Positions 24,917-35,130 of a DNA stretch of 64,000 nt are shown here, one piece after another. Position numbers and translations under genes: made by a program. How positions within the stretch are numbered: position 1 is the first letter of the stretch; the number at the start of each line of letters is the position of its first letter. Location: positions 4,309,001-4,373,000 of the forward strand of contig NC_083386.1 of the NCBI RefSeq assembly GCF_031755915.1, given 5' to 3'. Below the pieces are notes generated by a model. That model did no database searches. It was not told the origin of the DNA and worked only from the letters and a program-made list of their open reading frames with translations. This DNA is from Ziziphus jujuba (Eukaryota > Streptophyta > Magnoliopsida > Rosales > Rhamnaceae).

Positions 24917-27145
24917 GATAAAAAATTGCTATAATGGGCTTATATGTCCACCATCTCGTGAGCATGACCTATCTTTCGGCATCGTAAATCCATTATACAA
25001 TTATATGTATATATATATATATATATCCTGCTCATATTAAGAAGGTTTAAATACCCTTTACTCGTTTAATTATAAAAATCCCACATTACCACTCGAAATT
25101 TTGTTTTTTAACACTTTCTAGTTATATATGTTTGACTAACGAATTTTCCATTAGTAAATTGTTCTATTATGTTTTATTTCATTTTTAACTAATGCAAATA
25201 TTAAATTTTGTCAAGTTTATTTTTCCAAAATTGTATAGTTAAAATAGTAAGACAAGAAAATAAAGGTCACATGACAATATGAGACTTTTTATAGTTAACA
25301 GGATAAAGTGCAAATCATGTGATAATTCAGAAGGTAAAGTGTATATAGCCCTATTAAGATATACTTTAATAAAGTGTGGATGCCCCATTTTATGCAATTC
25401 ATTTTGGCCAAGCTACCCCCACTAATGGAATATTAAATTCGTTCATCAATTCAAAATTGATCTATTTTGACAATAACCAATCTATCTAATTATTAATTGG
25501 TTTAGCAATTTTCAATCTAATTGGAACCGATTTTAATATCAAATTCAATTTGATAATGATTAAATTGGAATAAATCAAATAGTCAAGTTAGGATTTGGTT
25601 TTCACTTGAGTTTGTAAACTTTAGGTTTTAGAATTTTAGATATTCATATTAGGTAGTTGAGATTTGAAAATTTGATCTTTTTTATTTATGTAAAATAACC
25701 AAATTTTTAATTAAAATGTCTTAACATTTTGAAAAATAAAAATATCTATTCTTATAATAAGATAAAAAGAAAAAAAAAATTTGGTTTAAATAATATATCA
25801 ATTACAACTTTTTTTTTTTTTACTAAAATATGCAAATTAATATAACTATTAAATAAAATTAAAACAATAGTAGTTTGCTAAGTATTTTTGAAATATATAT
25901 TTTTAATCAATTTGGTTTGCATTTTTTTATCGGTTTTTGTTTTTTAATCATATTCTGACTGAATTGACTATCAGTTTTAAAAAGACTATCGATTTTAAAC
26001 TTTTAAAACTGATTCAATCCAATTGCTATAAAATAATGGATCCAAATACGTTGGATCGGTCAGTTTAGTCAATTAAACTGTTTTCTGCGCATCCTACGGA
26101 CATGCATCCAGACTTTAATTTATAATTATATATATATATATATATAAAGAGAGAGAGAGAGAGAGATGTATGAATAATGAAGGGTCAATTGCATGCATAC
26201 CATGATGATGGCTTTGATGTTATCTTTGGTGAGTTTGATGAAGTTTTGCAAATCTTCAACGGATTCCTTTACTAATTTTGCACTACCATCACCTTCACGA
26301 GAATAAAAAGCAAGTAAACTGTCCACCATATCACTATGATCGGCTTCATCATCATGGTTGCCGATGCCTTTGTTGTTCATATCGTCTTCCTTCTTTCTCA
26401 TGTGATCGTCGATGATCTTGTCGATGAAACAGTCCAAAGACAGACGAGCCTTGGTGAATCTACCGTTGAGTCTCTGGGGGTCGATCCATCTCAGCCATGG
26501 GATGAAGTCGGCGATGTTGAAAACTCCATAGAGCTTGTTGAACTCCTGCAGAATCTCAACGAACTCTTCCTGCCTTTCCATGGCGCTTGTCCCGAAAGCC
26601 GCCTGGTAAACAATACCTCTCGTTAGAGAAAACACCAACTCTCCAACGTTGAACGCTCTGCCAGCGTTAGCAGCTACAATTCTCACAGCCGAGTCGACTC
26701 GGTCTCGGACCGAGTCCCAGGACTCCGCTCGTCTGCGGCTGAACAGCTTCGCAACGCAGAGCTTGCGCATTTGGCGCCAGAATGGTCCGTAGTTTGCGAA
26801 AACGAGATCGGCTCGGTTGTAGGTGAGATACGAGGTTGCTATGTTGGCCGGGCGGTTTGAGAAAATGTTGTCATGGACTTGAAGCACTTGACGAGCCATT
26901 TCCGGTGATGAAACGACTATCATGTGCTGAATCCCCATGCGGAGATGAAAGATACCGCCGTATTGCTTAGCGAGTTTGGCAAGTCCCTGGTGTGTTAGGT
27001 CCGTCACCGGCGTCGTCAGCATGTTGCCTATTATCGGCAACCCTTTCGGTCCCGGCGGCTGTGGTAACCCTCTCCTTAACCCGAAATATAGAACACAGAG
27101 AAATAGTACTGTTATTATTTGGGCAATCAACAAAACGGTTGCCAT
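24225..27145 (-). CDS. Cytochrome P450 CYP84A-like (ferulate 5-hydroxylase-like), gene A
   Basis: Two exons on the minus strand: 27145-26201 and 24848-24225, with a GT-AG, phase-0 intron at the position typical of CYP84 genes. The product is about 522 aa with an N-terminal ER anchor, LPQPPGPKG hinge, I-helix FGGTET, ExxR as ETLR, FKPSRF, and heme-binding FGSGRRSCPG. Family members use NADPH-P450 reductase to hydroxylate the 5 position of coniferaldehyde or ferulate derivatives on the route to syringyl units. The start is unusual. The ATG homologous to gene B's start lies at 27188, but one extra T about 11 codons downstream shifts the frame, so I use the next in-frame ATG at 27145, which still keeps the anchor. 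Close to gene B; exact substrate unknown. Confidence 0.88.
25431..26097. mobile_element. Insertion in the intron of gene A (about 0.67 kb)
   Basis: The intron of gene B reads '...acccccactagtaggacatgcatc'. Gene A has the same two halves, 'acccccactaatgga' at about 25430 and 'ggacatgcatcc' at about 26098, separated by 667 bp of AT-rich DNA. The insert has runs such as 'gaaccgatttt' and 'ggatcggtcag' but no coding. Ends and target duplication are unclear; probably a MITE-like element. Confidence 0.55.
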
Positions 27146-27181
27146 GGCAGTCAAAAGGTTGCAGAGCTTCTATGAGTTCAG

Positions 27182-27371
27182 GTTCCATGCCTAATGGATT
27201 ATATATTGATTTTTCAATATGATAGAATTAGAATGACGTGATAACCATAATATATATATATATATATATATATATGTTTGTGTGCGTTCCATGCCTAATG
27301 GATATGTATTGATTTTTCAATAACTATATCTCTCAATTATAATAGAAACAGAATGACGTGATAACCATAAT
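27182..27371. repeat. Duplicated start-codon/leader region upstream of gene A
   Basis: 'gttccatgcctaatgga' through 'gaatgacgtgataaccataata' occurs at 27182-27250 and again at 27287-27371, separated by a TA repeat (27251-27274). The second copy has an additional 'actatatctctcaattat'. The repeat includes the original ATG context, so an extra ATG lies upstream. Confidence 0.75.
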
Positions 27372-27399
27372 AGATGTGTGTGGGTGGGGTGGGTGGCTG

Positions 27400-27408
27400 G
27401 GTGAGGGG

Positions 27409-27440
<32 letters not shown>
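27400..27440. repeat. (GT)n microsatellite
   Basis: About 16 GT/GC dinucleotides just upstream of the duplicated leader of gene A. Confidence 0.85.
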
Positions 27441-27789
27441 TAGTAGAATGTCTTTGCATGGAAACAACACTCGTACAAGTGAGAACTAATGGGCCATTAA
27501 CCATTTTATTTGTTTGTTTAATTATTTTGTCTTAATAGCCTTTTAATGTTTTTTTTTTCTTTTTTCTTTATTATATACTAATCAAAAACAGATAAAGAGC
27601 CTCTCAAAGCTACAATATATATTTTCTTTCGTTAACTTAAAGGTGGAATTTTATTTAATTTTGCTATGCTTGACTTTCATGGTTTTATTAGTATTATTAT
27701 TATTATTTTATAAGGGGCATATCTTTACTTGATCAATTAATTAATGTCTTTTTCTTTCTGTTATATATCTTAGTGTCTTTCTCTTTTTA

Positions 27790-28200
27790 TTATATCTTTA
27801 TACATAACATTTTTTTAGTTTAGTATTGAAGAATATAATTGTGCTTGCCAAACGAGAAAAAACAAAAAAAAGAATATAATTGTTGACTCACCACGCTAAT
27901 TAACAAGAAGACGGAACCCTACATAAGATGGACAACGAAAAGACGAAATTAAGATTCGTATCCACTCGTTAAAACCTTTTTTAATCACTAAATCAATTCC
28001 ATATCCATTAGAATCAAGTGGAACTCACAATTTGAAAGAATTTGGCCTTTAATTAAAACTTATACTTTTTTTGCACCAATTAAAACTTTTCCTAGTTGTA
28101 TATAATTTTTACTTTCCTGGCCAATTAGCACTAATTATTTTGCTAGCGAATCATATTTTGTGACACTATATGACTATATATGCTTCCCAAATGTATAGGC
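27790..28200 (-). promoter_or_regulatory. Conserved F5H upstream blocks, gene A copy
   Basis: Block one (27790-27850) and block two (28142-28200) match those upstream of gene B and pseudogene 1 in order and orientation. They lie about 600-1000 bp upstream of the start. Conservation may reflect recent duplication rather than function. Confidence 0.5.
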
Positions 28201-28344
28201 CGCGTGGCTTTTAATTAATTAGCTTCTTATTTTTTATTTTTTTATTTTTTTTTTGTTCCGATGAATAATAGTGTTTTGCTTTTAGATCGTAATGCGTTAG
28301 GTAGAGAGGTAAAGTTTAAAAATAAAAGGCTAATTGAACTTTGA

Positions 28345-28800
28345 TATCAACTTTCAAAATTTTGCTATTTACAAATCTCAAAAGTAGCAGCCACCGGAGG
28401 AAAATTCTTAAAACGTAAATATTGACGGAGCTTCCAATAAATCTCTTTCCATTGGTGGTTAGAAACCATAACAGCGAAGTTATGATAGCCATGTCAATAG
28501 AAATAAAAAGCATTGTTTATCTCCTCTTGCAACGGATTTATTAGCAATTAAATGTGGTTTGCAATTGTGTACCGAAGCTAGTATTGAAGGTGGTTTTATT
28601 GTCGTGATTCCAGAGCTGCAGTGGATATATAAGCTTCAACACATGTCAATATAGATCCTAATTGTTTTATTAATTGTTGAGGAAATTCAACAAAAGTTGA
28701 GGGGTCTCAGGAGTTCTGTTGTGTAAGAGAAACAAATAATGTGACCATGAATTAGCTAGAAATGGGTCTCTAAAGATTATACTGAAATTTTGATGGGGGA
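28345..28800 (+). pseudogene. RNase H-like (RVT_3) relic, copy 1
   Basis: Recognisable by comparison with copy 2 at 33015: a degraded NVDGA-type first Asp region, 'GEVMIAMS' (near 28465), and an 'RNNVT' tail matching the REANxVAHxLA end of RNase H domains found in LINE-derived plant genes. Stops and frameshifts run throughout. It is followed closely by a sulfotransferase fragment, as in copy 2. Confidence 0.55.
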
Positions 28801-28949
28801 AGTGTTAGAATCATATAGCAAAAACTAGGATTACACAATCAAATAAAGCACATAACAAATGTTTTGCATTATCTATTACTAATTTGTTAGTAGCGTAGAA
28901 AAACCCTTCTTAAATTTACAAGACCTCTTAAACTATTTCTAATAAAATA

Positions 28950-29290
28950 TTGAAGAGAAATCATTTATCAAATACTGTCAAGGTATTGATCCTTATGGTC
29001 CATTTTGGGATAGTATTTTAAGGTATTGGAAAGCTAGCCAACTGAAACCAAAAACTTTACTGTTTTTTACTTGGATGAAGATTAATTAGAAAGAGGAATG
29101 AAGAAATTGGCAATGGTTTTAGGCTTCCGAGCTACTATCAAATTAAAGAAGAGGACCAACCGTTAGTAGAAGAAATATCAAGACTCTGCACTTATTAAGC
29201 TTTGGAAATTTGAAGAATCTAGAGGCTAAAACCAAAATGATGGATACATTTGTACAATATTTTCCTGTGTCTCCCTATTTGATTTGTTGG
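28950..29290 (+). pseudogene. Sulfotransferase relic, copy 1
   Basis: From 28950 the translation gives EEKSFIKYCQGIDPYGPFWDS, then RYWKAS and later KKLAMVLGF, EEDQPLVEEISRLC and FGNLKNLE in shifting frames. These match in order the middle to C-terminal part of plant cytosolic sulfotransferases (xYGPFWDHxxxYW and the EEISxLCSFxNLKxLEVN region). Several stops and frameshifts. The PAPS-binding N-terminus is missing. Confidence 0.75.
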
Positions 29291-29600
29291 ATATTTGAGT
29301 CAAAAGTTGAATAATATCACATTATCTGGGAGAAAGCTTTTGTAGTGTTTACTAATTTATGTTTGTTTGCAAGATAAACGTTGTTGAGATCAAGGCACAC
29401 GTAAAGATTGGCCCTTCTTTATTCTTTTGTGTGTCCAAGTGCAACTTATACCAATAACATTTAATAAAATTTCAACATGAATTTCATTTCATTTTACATT
29501 TTTGACAGTTAAGAATAACACATATTGTCGAGACCCTTGATCAAATAATATAAATAATACTTTTAGAACCGATTGAAACAACGCCGAAAGCCATTAAATA
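29291..29600. other. Intergenic
   Basis: AT-rich. The duplicated segment ends near 29385. No gene visible. Confidence 0.4.
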
Positions 29601-29619
29601 TGGCCAACATGGACAAAAA

Positions 29620-30007
29620 TGGGCCCAATAAATATGGCCCAAAGTCGTTCTTTTCAGTTTTTTTTATACTCTCCAATCTTTTTCTTTTTTTTTTTTTTTT
29701 TTTTTTTATTAATTTGGAAATCAATTTATAATTCTTGTTTTCATTTTGCTTCCTTTTCCCTCACTTTTTTTTTTTTTTTTTTGAGCAAAAGCCGTTAGTA
29801 TTTCAAAATTGAAATTCTCTCCCTTTATATAGCCGTCGCATAAGCTCCTCCCTAATTTTTCACTCTCTCTTCTTCTACTTCTTCAACCTCTCTCCATATC
29901 CTCATCCTCTGGTCCCTTAGATGTTAGTTATTCGCGTCTCCTCCTTGTTGAGTGGGAATACGGAGGCAGCGTCGTAGGTGTTTACGGTTGCAACGTGGAT
30001 CGCTAAG
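29620..30007 (+). promoter_or_regulatory. Orphan promoter and noncoding 5' leader
   Basis: TGGGCCC at 29620 and GGCCCA at 29636 are site II elements (TCP-bound, typical of housekeeping genes). A TATA box TTTATATAG lies at 29824-29832. A pyrimidine-rich leader starts about 30 bp later, and an intron-like donor AAG|GTAAAG lies at 30007/30008. The only ATG in the leader opens a frame of under 20 codons. No coding region follows before the foldback at 30930, so the promoter appears separated from its gene. Confidence 0.45.
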
Positions 30008-30930
30008 GTAAAGTTTTAATCACGCACACCATCTGTTTGTGTTTTGGTTCTTTCTATATGGAATTTGGGTTAAATTCGATTTTTTTTTTTTTTTTGGGGT
30101 TTTCTGTGGTCTTGGATGGTCTCCGCATGTGGGATAAGGAATTCCATTCCGTCTCTCGGAGTTGTTTGTTTATCAGAAACAGAGCCTGAGTTTTGAGACG
30201 TTGAATGACGTGGTACGGAATTTTGTCAGTGTGGACAGGTTAGTGGTGCTTTTTTTTTTTTTCTGAGAATTCTTCAACTACATGTCTGTATGCATATAAT
30301 TGATTTAAGTGTTTGTTTTGAATTTAAAAATTGTTTTTTTTTTTAATTTATTTCCTTCTTGTTTTCTTGATCTAAGTGCTTTTCTTTCATGATCTTATGC
30401 CTGGGTTTGGGTTTATTTGTTCTCTTTTTTTTATCTTGGTTTGTTTGTATCTGAGAACCAATAAAAAAGAATGAAGAAAAAAATTGTTATTGAAGAATTT
30501 TGATAAGATAAAAACAACTGGATATGAGGGGGGCTCTCAGTTTTAAGACCAAATTAGTGGAAATATAAAAAACGAAACTTTATTATTAAAGAAATTGGGT
30601 AATTAGTTATCTTTCCGATATTGTTAAGTTGAGAATGCTTCTTCTGATATATCATGTTGCCTAGAAAGCCAATATTTAAAACAGTTTTTTAAATTCTCTC
30701 TGTAAAATGAACGACAGACACTAATAATGCTCGATTTCAGAGTAAAAGGGGATTTGGGAAACAATCATCAAGATCTTCCTTTTGATCTTTTTCACCAAAG
30801 GTGAAATAATAAACAGACATATTACTATTATTATTATTTTTGTCTCCTCTGTATAAGTTTGGAGAGAAAAGACCGCTTGGGGATTGCCCAATGGCTTTTC
30901 GACCGGTGTGGGTGTGCTTGTGTGCTCTGC
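30008..30930. other. Possible leader intron, no coding
   Basis: T-rich, intron-like sequence after the donor at 30008. No coding family recognised on either strand. Confidence 0.35.
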
Positions 30931-32745
30931 TTTCTTTTTTCCTCACCTGCATTTCTTCTCCGCATTTTCCCTTTCACTTTTTCTCACTTTGACTATCTAT
31001 TTTACTTTTCTTACTTTTTCTCTCTCTAATTTCTCATCCCTCTCTTATTTTCTTTCTCTAATTTCTCTATTTGATTTGTGTATCTTCTTTCTCCTTCTAA
31101 TTTCTCTTTTCATTTTATTTCTTAACTTCCTCTTTTTAATTCATCTCTTTATTTACTTTCCACTTTATTTTTTCCTTCTCTCCAGTTTTTCACTTTACAG
31201 TCTTTTTCTGTTCTCTCTACTTACATGCTCTATTTTTTTAGTCTGTCTTTGCACTTTCTCTTAATACTTTCCTCTTCCAATTTCTCTTTATATTTTTCTC
31301 TCTGCTTTCTCTCTAATTTCTCTGTTTTCTCTTTAGTTTCTTTTTCTGTTTTGGCTGGACATTATCGTTTTTGGGTTAATTCGTTTGTTCCACGGTTATT
31401 AATGCCTGGTTTTTGAAAATTTCATTTGTCCTTGAAAAGTTTAAATGAACAAAATTATAAATAAAACAACTGCTGTTAGAAATTTAGGAGCAACTACAAG
31501 GAAAACTAAGTAAAAACTCTTCTATTAAGAAATAAATTAACAAAACTAAATATTTTTAAAATTGTGAAAAAAATGTATAAACTATAAATACAATAAAGCA
31601 AAAATTACTTTTTTAAATATATTTATATATATATATATCAACGGCCTTTTATTCACCAATACCTTTTATTAGAATAATACGAAAAGAAAATTATAATTTT
31701 ACAATACTTTTTTATGTGCTTAACAAAAAAAAAAAAAAAAAAAAAAGCCTATACTTTTTGTTAGAATAAATCCAAAAAATATATATATAATGTTATAATA
31801 CTTTTTTATCAGATTTAACTTTACTTTTAATTAGAATTAATACGAAAAGAAAATTATAATGTTGCTATAATTTTTTATGAGATTCAACTATACTTTCTAT
31901 TAGAATAAATTCAAAAAGAAAATTTCTTAACATACAAAAAAAGCATTGATGTTACTATAGTTTTATCAGATTCAAATTTACTTTTTATTGGAATAAATAT
32001 AAAAAGAAAACTACTTAACATGAAAAAACGGTAGTAAAAAAAATTTTAAAAACCGTTTTCATAAAAATATGTATAAATTATAGTAAAAATTCAAAATGAA
32101 ATATTTATTTTTTATCCCAATAAAAACGAAGCATTTAAATTTTATTAATGGAAATAAAATAAAATGTGAAAAAGAAAATCTCAATTGTAAATTCACAACT
32201 ACAAGAGAAATCTCAAGGACAAATGAAATTTCACAAAACTTGACATTGCTAGTTTGTGGACCAAATGAATTTTATCCACCGTAATGCCATGCCAAAAGAA
32301 GAAGAGAGGCTAGAGATAGAAAGCTTGGAATAGAGATAAGGTGTAAAAGTAGAGAAAGTGTGAAGAATGAAAGTGTGGAGAGAGATAAAGTAAAGAGAGA
32401 AAGTTTAGAGATAAACTAAAAAGCAGAGTAAAACTAGAAAGAGTGGAAAAATGATGTAGTGAAACTGGAGAAAAAAAAATAATGTGAGAAAAATGTAAAG
32501 GGAGAGTTTATAAATAGAAACATTAATTAGAGAAGTGAGAAAAAATGTGGAAAGAGAATGCTGATTGTAGCGTGAAGAGAGACAAAGTAAAGAGAGATAT
32601 TGACAAAAAAGTAGGGAGAGAATGAAAGAAGAGGAAAATGATAGGGGAGGATAACTAGATAGTGAAAGTGGGAAGAGAGAAAAGAAAATGGAGAAAGAAA
32701 TGGGGAGAATAGAAAATAGAGATTGGAAAGAAAGCAGGGGGCGAG
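30930..32745. mobile_element. Large foldback (long inverted repeat) element
   Basis: A pyrimidine-rich left arm (about 30930-31440) pairs imperfectly with a purine-rich right arm (about 32205-32745). Pairs seen include 'catttgtccttgaaaa' (31426) with 'tctcaaggacaaatg' (32211), 'tccagtttttcactttac' (31182) with 'gatgtagtgaaactgga' (32453), and the outer 'gctttct' with 'agaaagc'. The loop has repeated 'actttttattagaataaat.aaaaagaaaa' units. No coding capacity; the Phe/Leu-rich frame in the left arm is a low-complexity artefact. Confidence 0.5.
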
Positions 32746-33014
32746 TTTTTGTTTTTTGTTTTTTTTTTTTAAATATCATGTATTTACCTTGTCTATATAA
32801 AAAGATAATAATAATATCTTTTTTGTTTGATTGCGTTGATTCATATCAAAAGCCCTTCTAAATAAATAATCTAGCATTGTTAAACATCTAATGAAATTCT
32901 TCAATCTTGATGAACAATGGTATTTTGCATAAAATTGTTCAAAACATAAATAATCTAATGCAATGCATTAGGACTGTTGATATCAACTTCCAAAATTTTC
33001 CAATTTACAAATCT

Positions 33015-33400
33015 CAAAAGATGCAGCCACTGGAGGAAAATTCTTATAAATTAAACGTTGATGGAGCTTTCAGGTAAATCTCTTTCCATTGGGTTGAAGT
33101 AGAGATTAGAAATTATAAGGGCGAAGTTATGATAGCCATGTCAATACAAATAAAAAGCATTGTTTATCTCCTCTTGCAACGGATTCAAGAGCTGCAGTGG
33201 ATATATTAGCTTCAACAAAGGTCAATATAAGATCCTGATTGTTTTATTAATTGTTGAGGAAATTCCAGAAAAGTTAAGGGGTTTCAGAAGTTTTGTTGTA
33301 TTTTTTGTTTATAGAGAAACAAATAATGTGACTCATGAATTAGTTTTAGATTTACGGTTTCTAAAGATTATATTGAAATTTGGATGAAGGAAGATGTTAG
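33015..33400 (+). pseudogene. RNase H-like (RVT_3) relic, copy 2
   Basis: YKLNVDGAF near 33045 carries the first catalytic Asp of RNase H. 'GEVMIAMS' follows near 33122, then ILIVLLIVEEIPEKLRGFRSFVV and RETNNVTHELV, the usual domain end. Stops break it. It closely matches copy 1 and is followed by the same sulfotransferase relic. Confidence 0.6.
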
Positions 33401-33539
33401 AATCATACAGCAGAAACTAGAATTATACTGTTAAATAAAATATATAATAGATGTTTTTCATCACCTATTATTAACCTATTAGTAGCATAGAAAAACTCTT
33501 TTTTTGACTCTACAGGATCTTCTCCCTAATCAAATATTG

Positions 33540-33879
33540 ATGAGAAATCATTTATCAAATATTATCAAGGTATTGATCCTTATGGTCCATTTTGGCATTG
33601 TATTTTAGGGTATTGGAAAGTTAGCCTACAGAAGCCAAAAAATATGTTGTTTTAGGCTTGGATGAAGATTAATTTGAAGGAGTAATGAAGAAATTGGCAA
33701 TGTGTTTTAGGCTTCCCAGTTACTATCAAAGAAGAGGATCAACCGTTAGTAGAAGAAATATCAAGACCATGTCACTTGTGCGGCTTTGGAAAGTAGAAGA
33801 ATATAGAGGCTAAACCAAAATGACGAATACAATTGTACAATATTTTCCTGTCTCCCTATTTGATTTGTTGGATGTTTGA
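33540..33879 (+). pseudogene. Sulfotransferase relic, copy 2
   Basis: Same motifs as copy 1: KSFIKYYQGIDPYGPFW, YWKVSLQKPK, then GFPVTIKEEDQPLVEEIS. Stops and frameshifts occur, for example after 'atgttgtttta' near 33648. The downstream flank is interrupted at 33888 by the hAT-type element. Confidence 0.75.
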
Positions 33880-33887
33880 GTTAAAAG

Positions 33888-34205
33888 TAGGGGTGGGCAA
33901 AATCCAATCCAACCCGTTCAACCCGCCCAATCCAATCCATTTTTAACGGTTTGGATTGGATTTTTACATCAATTGGATTGGATTGGATTCAAAATATTAT
34001 AAATTGTATGGATTGGATTGGTTATGGATTGGAAATATAAATCCAATCCAATCCAATCCAATCCAATCCGAATAAAATATTATATAACTAAAAAATTATA
34101 TATTTTTTATTTTTTTTCATTTTTATATATTAATTTTAGAATATTTTTTTCATTTTTAGATATTAATTTTTAATTTTTTTTCCATTTTTATATATTGATT
34201 TTTAA

Positions 34206-34236
<31 letters not shown>

Positions 34237-34412
34237 TACATCTCCATATTCCAAATCCCAAATCAAATTGTAAATTGTAACCCTAAACTAAACATTTACC
34301 TTTGTTGCCGCCCACCACCAGTCCATCACCATCACCATAATATATATATTTTTTTGACATCCCCATCATATATATATATATATATATCTACATATATTGT
34401 ATCCAATTGTTA

Positions 34413-34453
<41 letters not shown>

Positions 34454-35050
34454 AATATATAAATATAATTTATTGCCAATTTTATTATTTTGATCTTTGT
34501 AGAGCTTACAGAATTAACTAAAATTAGTGAACCTGTCAATGTTAATTGACTTATGATTTACCAAAGTTTTAAGGTTAAAAAAAAAAAGAGGAAATTATGC
34601 ATTGATTTCTGAGTGAATGAATTTTGACGAATGTATTATTTTACATTATTTGTTCTAACAATTTTAATTTGATTTGATAGGAGTGAGATGATGACATTAA
34701 TGTTTGCTGTTTAATAAGTGCATGATATGTATCATTTGCTATATTTTCTTTTTTATTTTCCATTGTAGACTATGTTGTATTATTCTAATTGTATTTTATG
34801 TTTGGATAATTATAATTTATTATTTATATTTTATATTTGGAAGATTTTTTATTTGTATTATATATTTATAAATTAGTAAGTTTCAAACCGATCAACCAAT
34901 CCAAACCAAACCGATCATGAATGGTTTGGTTTGGTTTGGATTTAATGCTTCAATGGTTTGGTTTGGATTGTAAATTAGAAAAACCGATATGTATGGATTG
35001 GGTTGTATTTCGGTCCAAAACCGAACCAACCCAATCCATACCCACCCCTA
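33888..35050. mobile_element. Non-autonomous hAT-type element, 1163 bp
   Basis: Ends are inverted repeats TAGGGGTGGG and CCCACCCCTA. They are flanked by a perfect 8-bp duplication GTTAAAAG (33880-33887 and 35051-35058), the hallmark of hAT insertions. Copy 1 of the surrounding duplication (near 29305) shows the empty site. Subterminal regions hold many 'ggattggatt'/'aatccaatcc' units at the left and 'ggtttggtttgg' at the right. The centre is AT-rich with (TA)n. No transposase is encoded. Confidence 0.9.
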
Positions 35051-35130
35051 GTTAAAAGTTGAATACTATCACATTATTTGGGAGAGAGTTTTTTTAGTGT
35101 TTACTAATTTATGTTTGTTTGCAAGATAAA

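Noticed and set aside
30884..31416. Open frames rich in Phe, Leu and Ser
   Set aside because: They come from a pyrimidine-rich arm of the foldback; no domain and low complexity.
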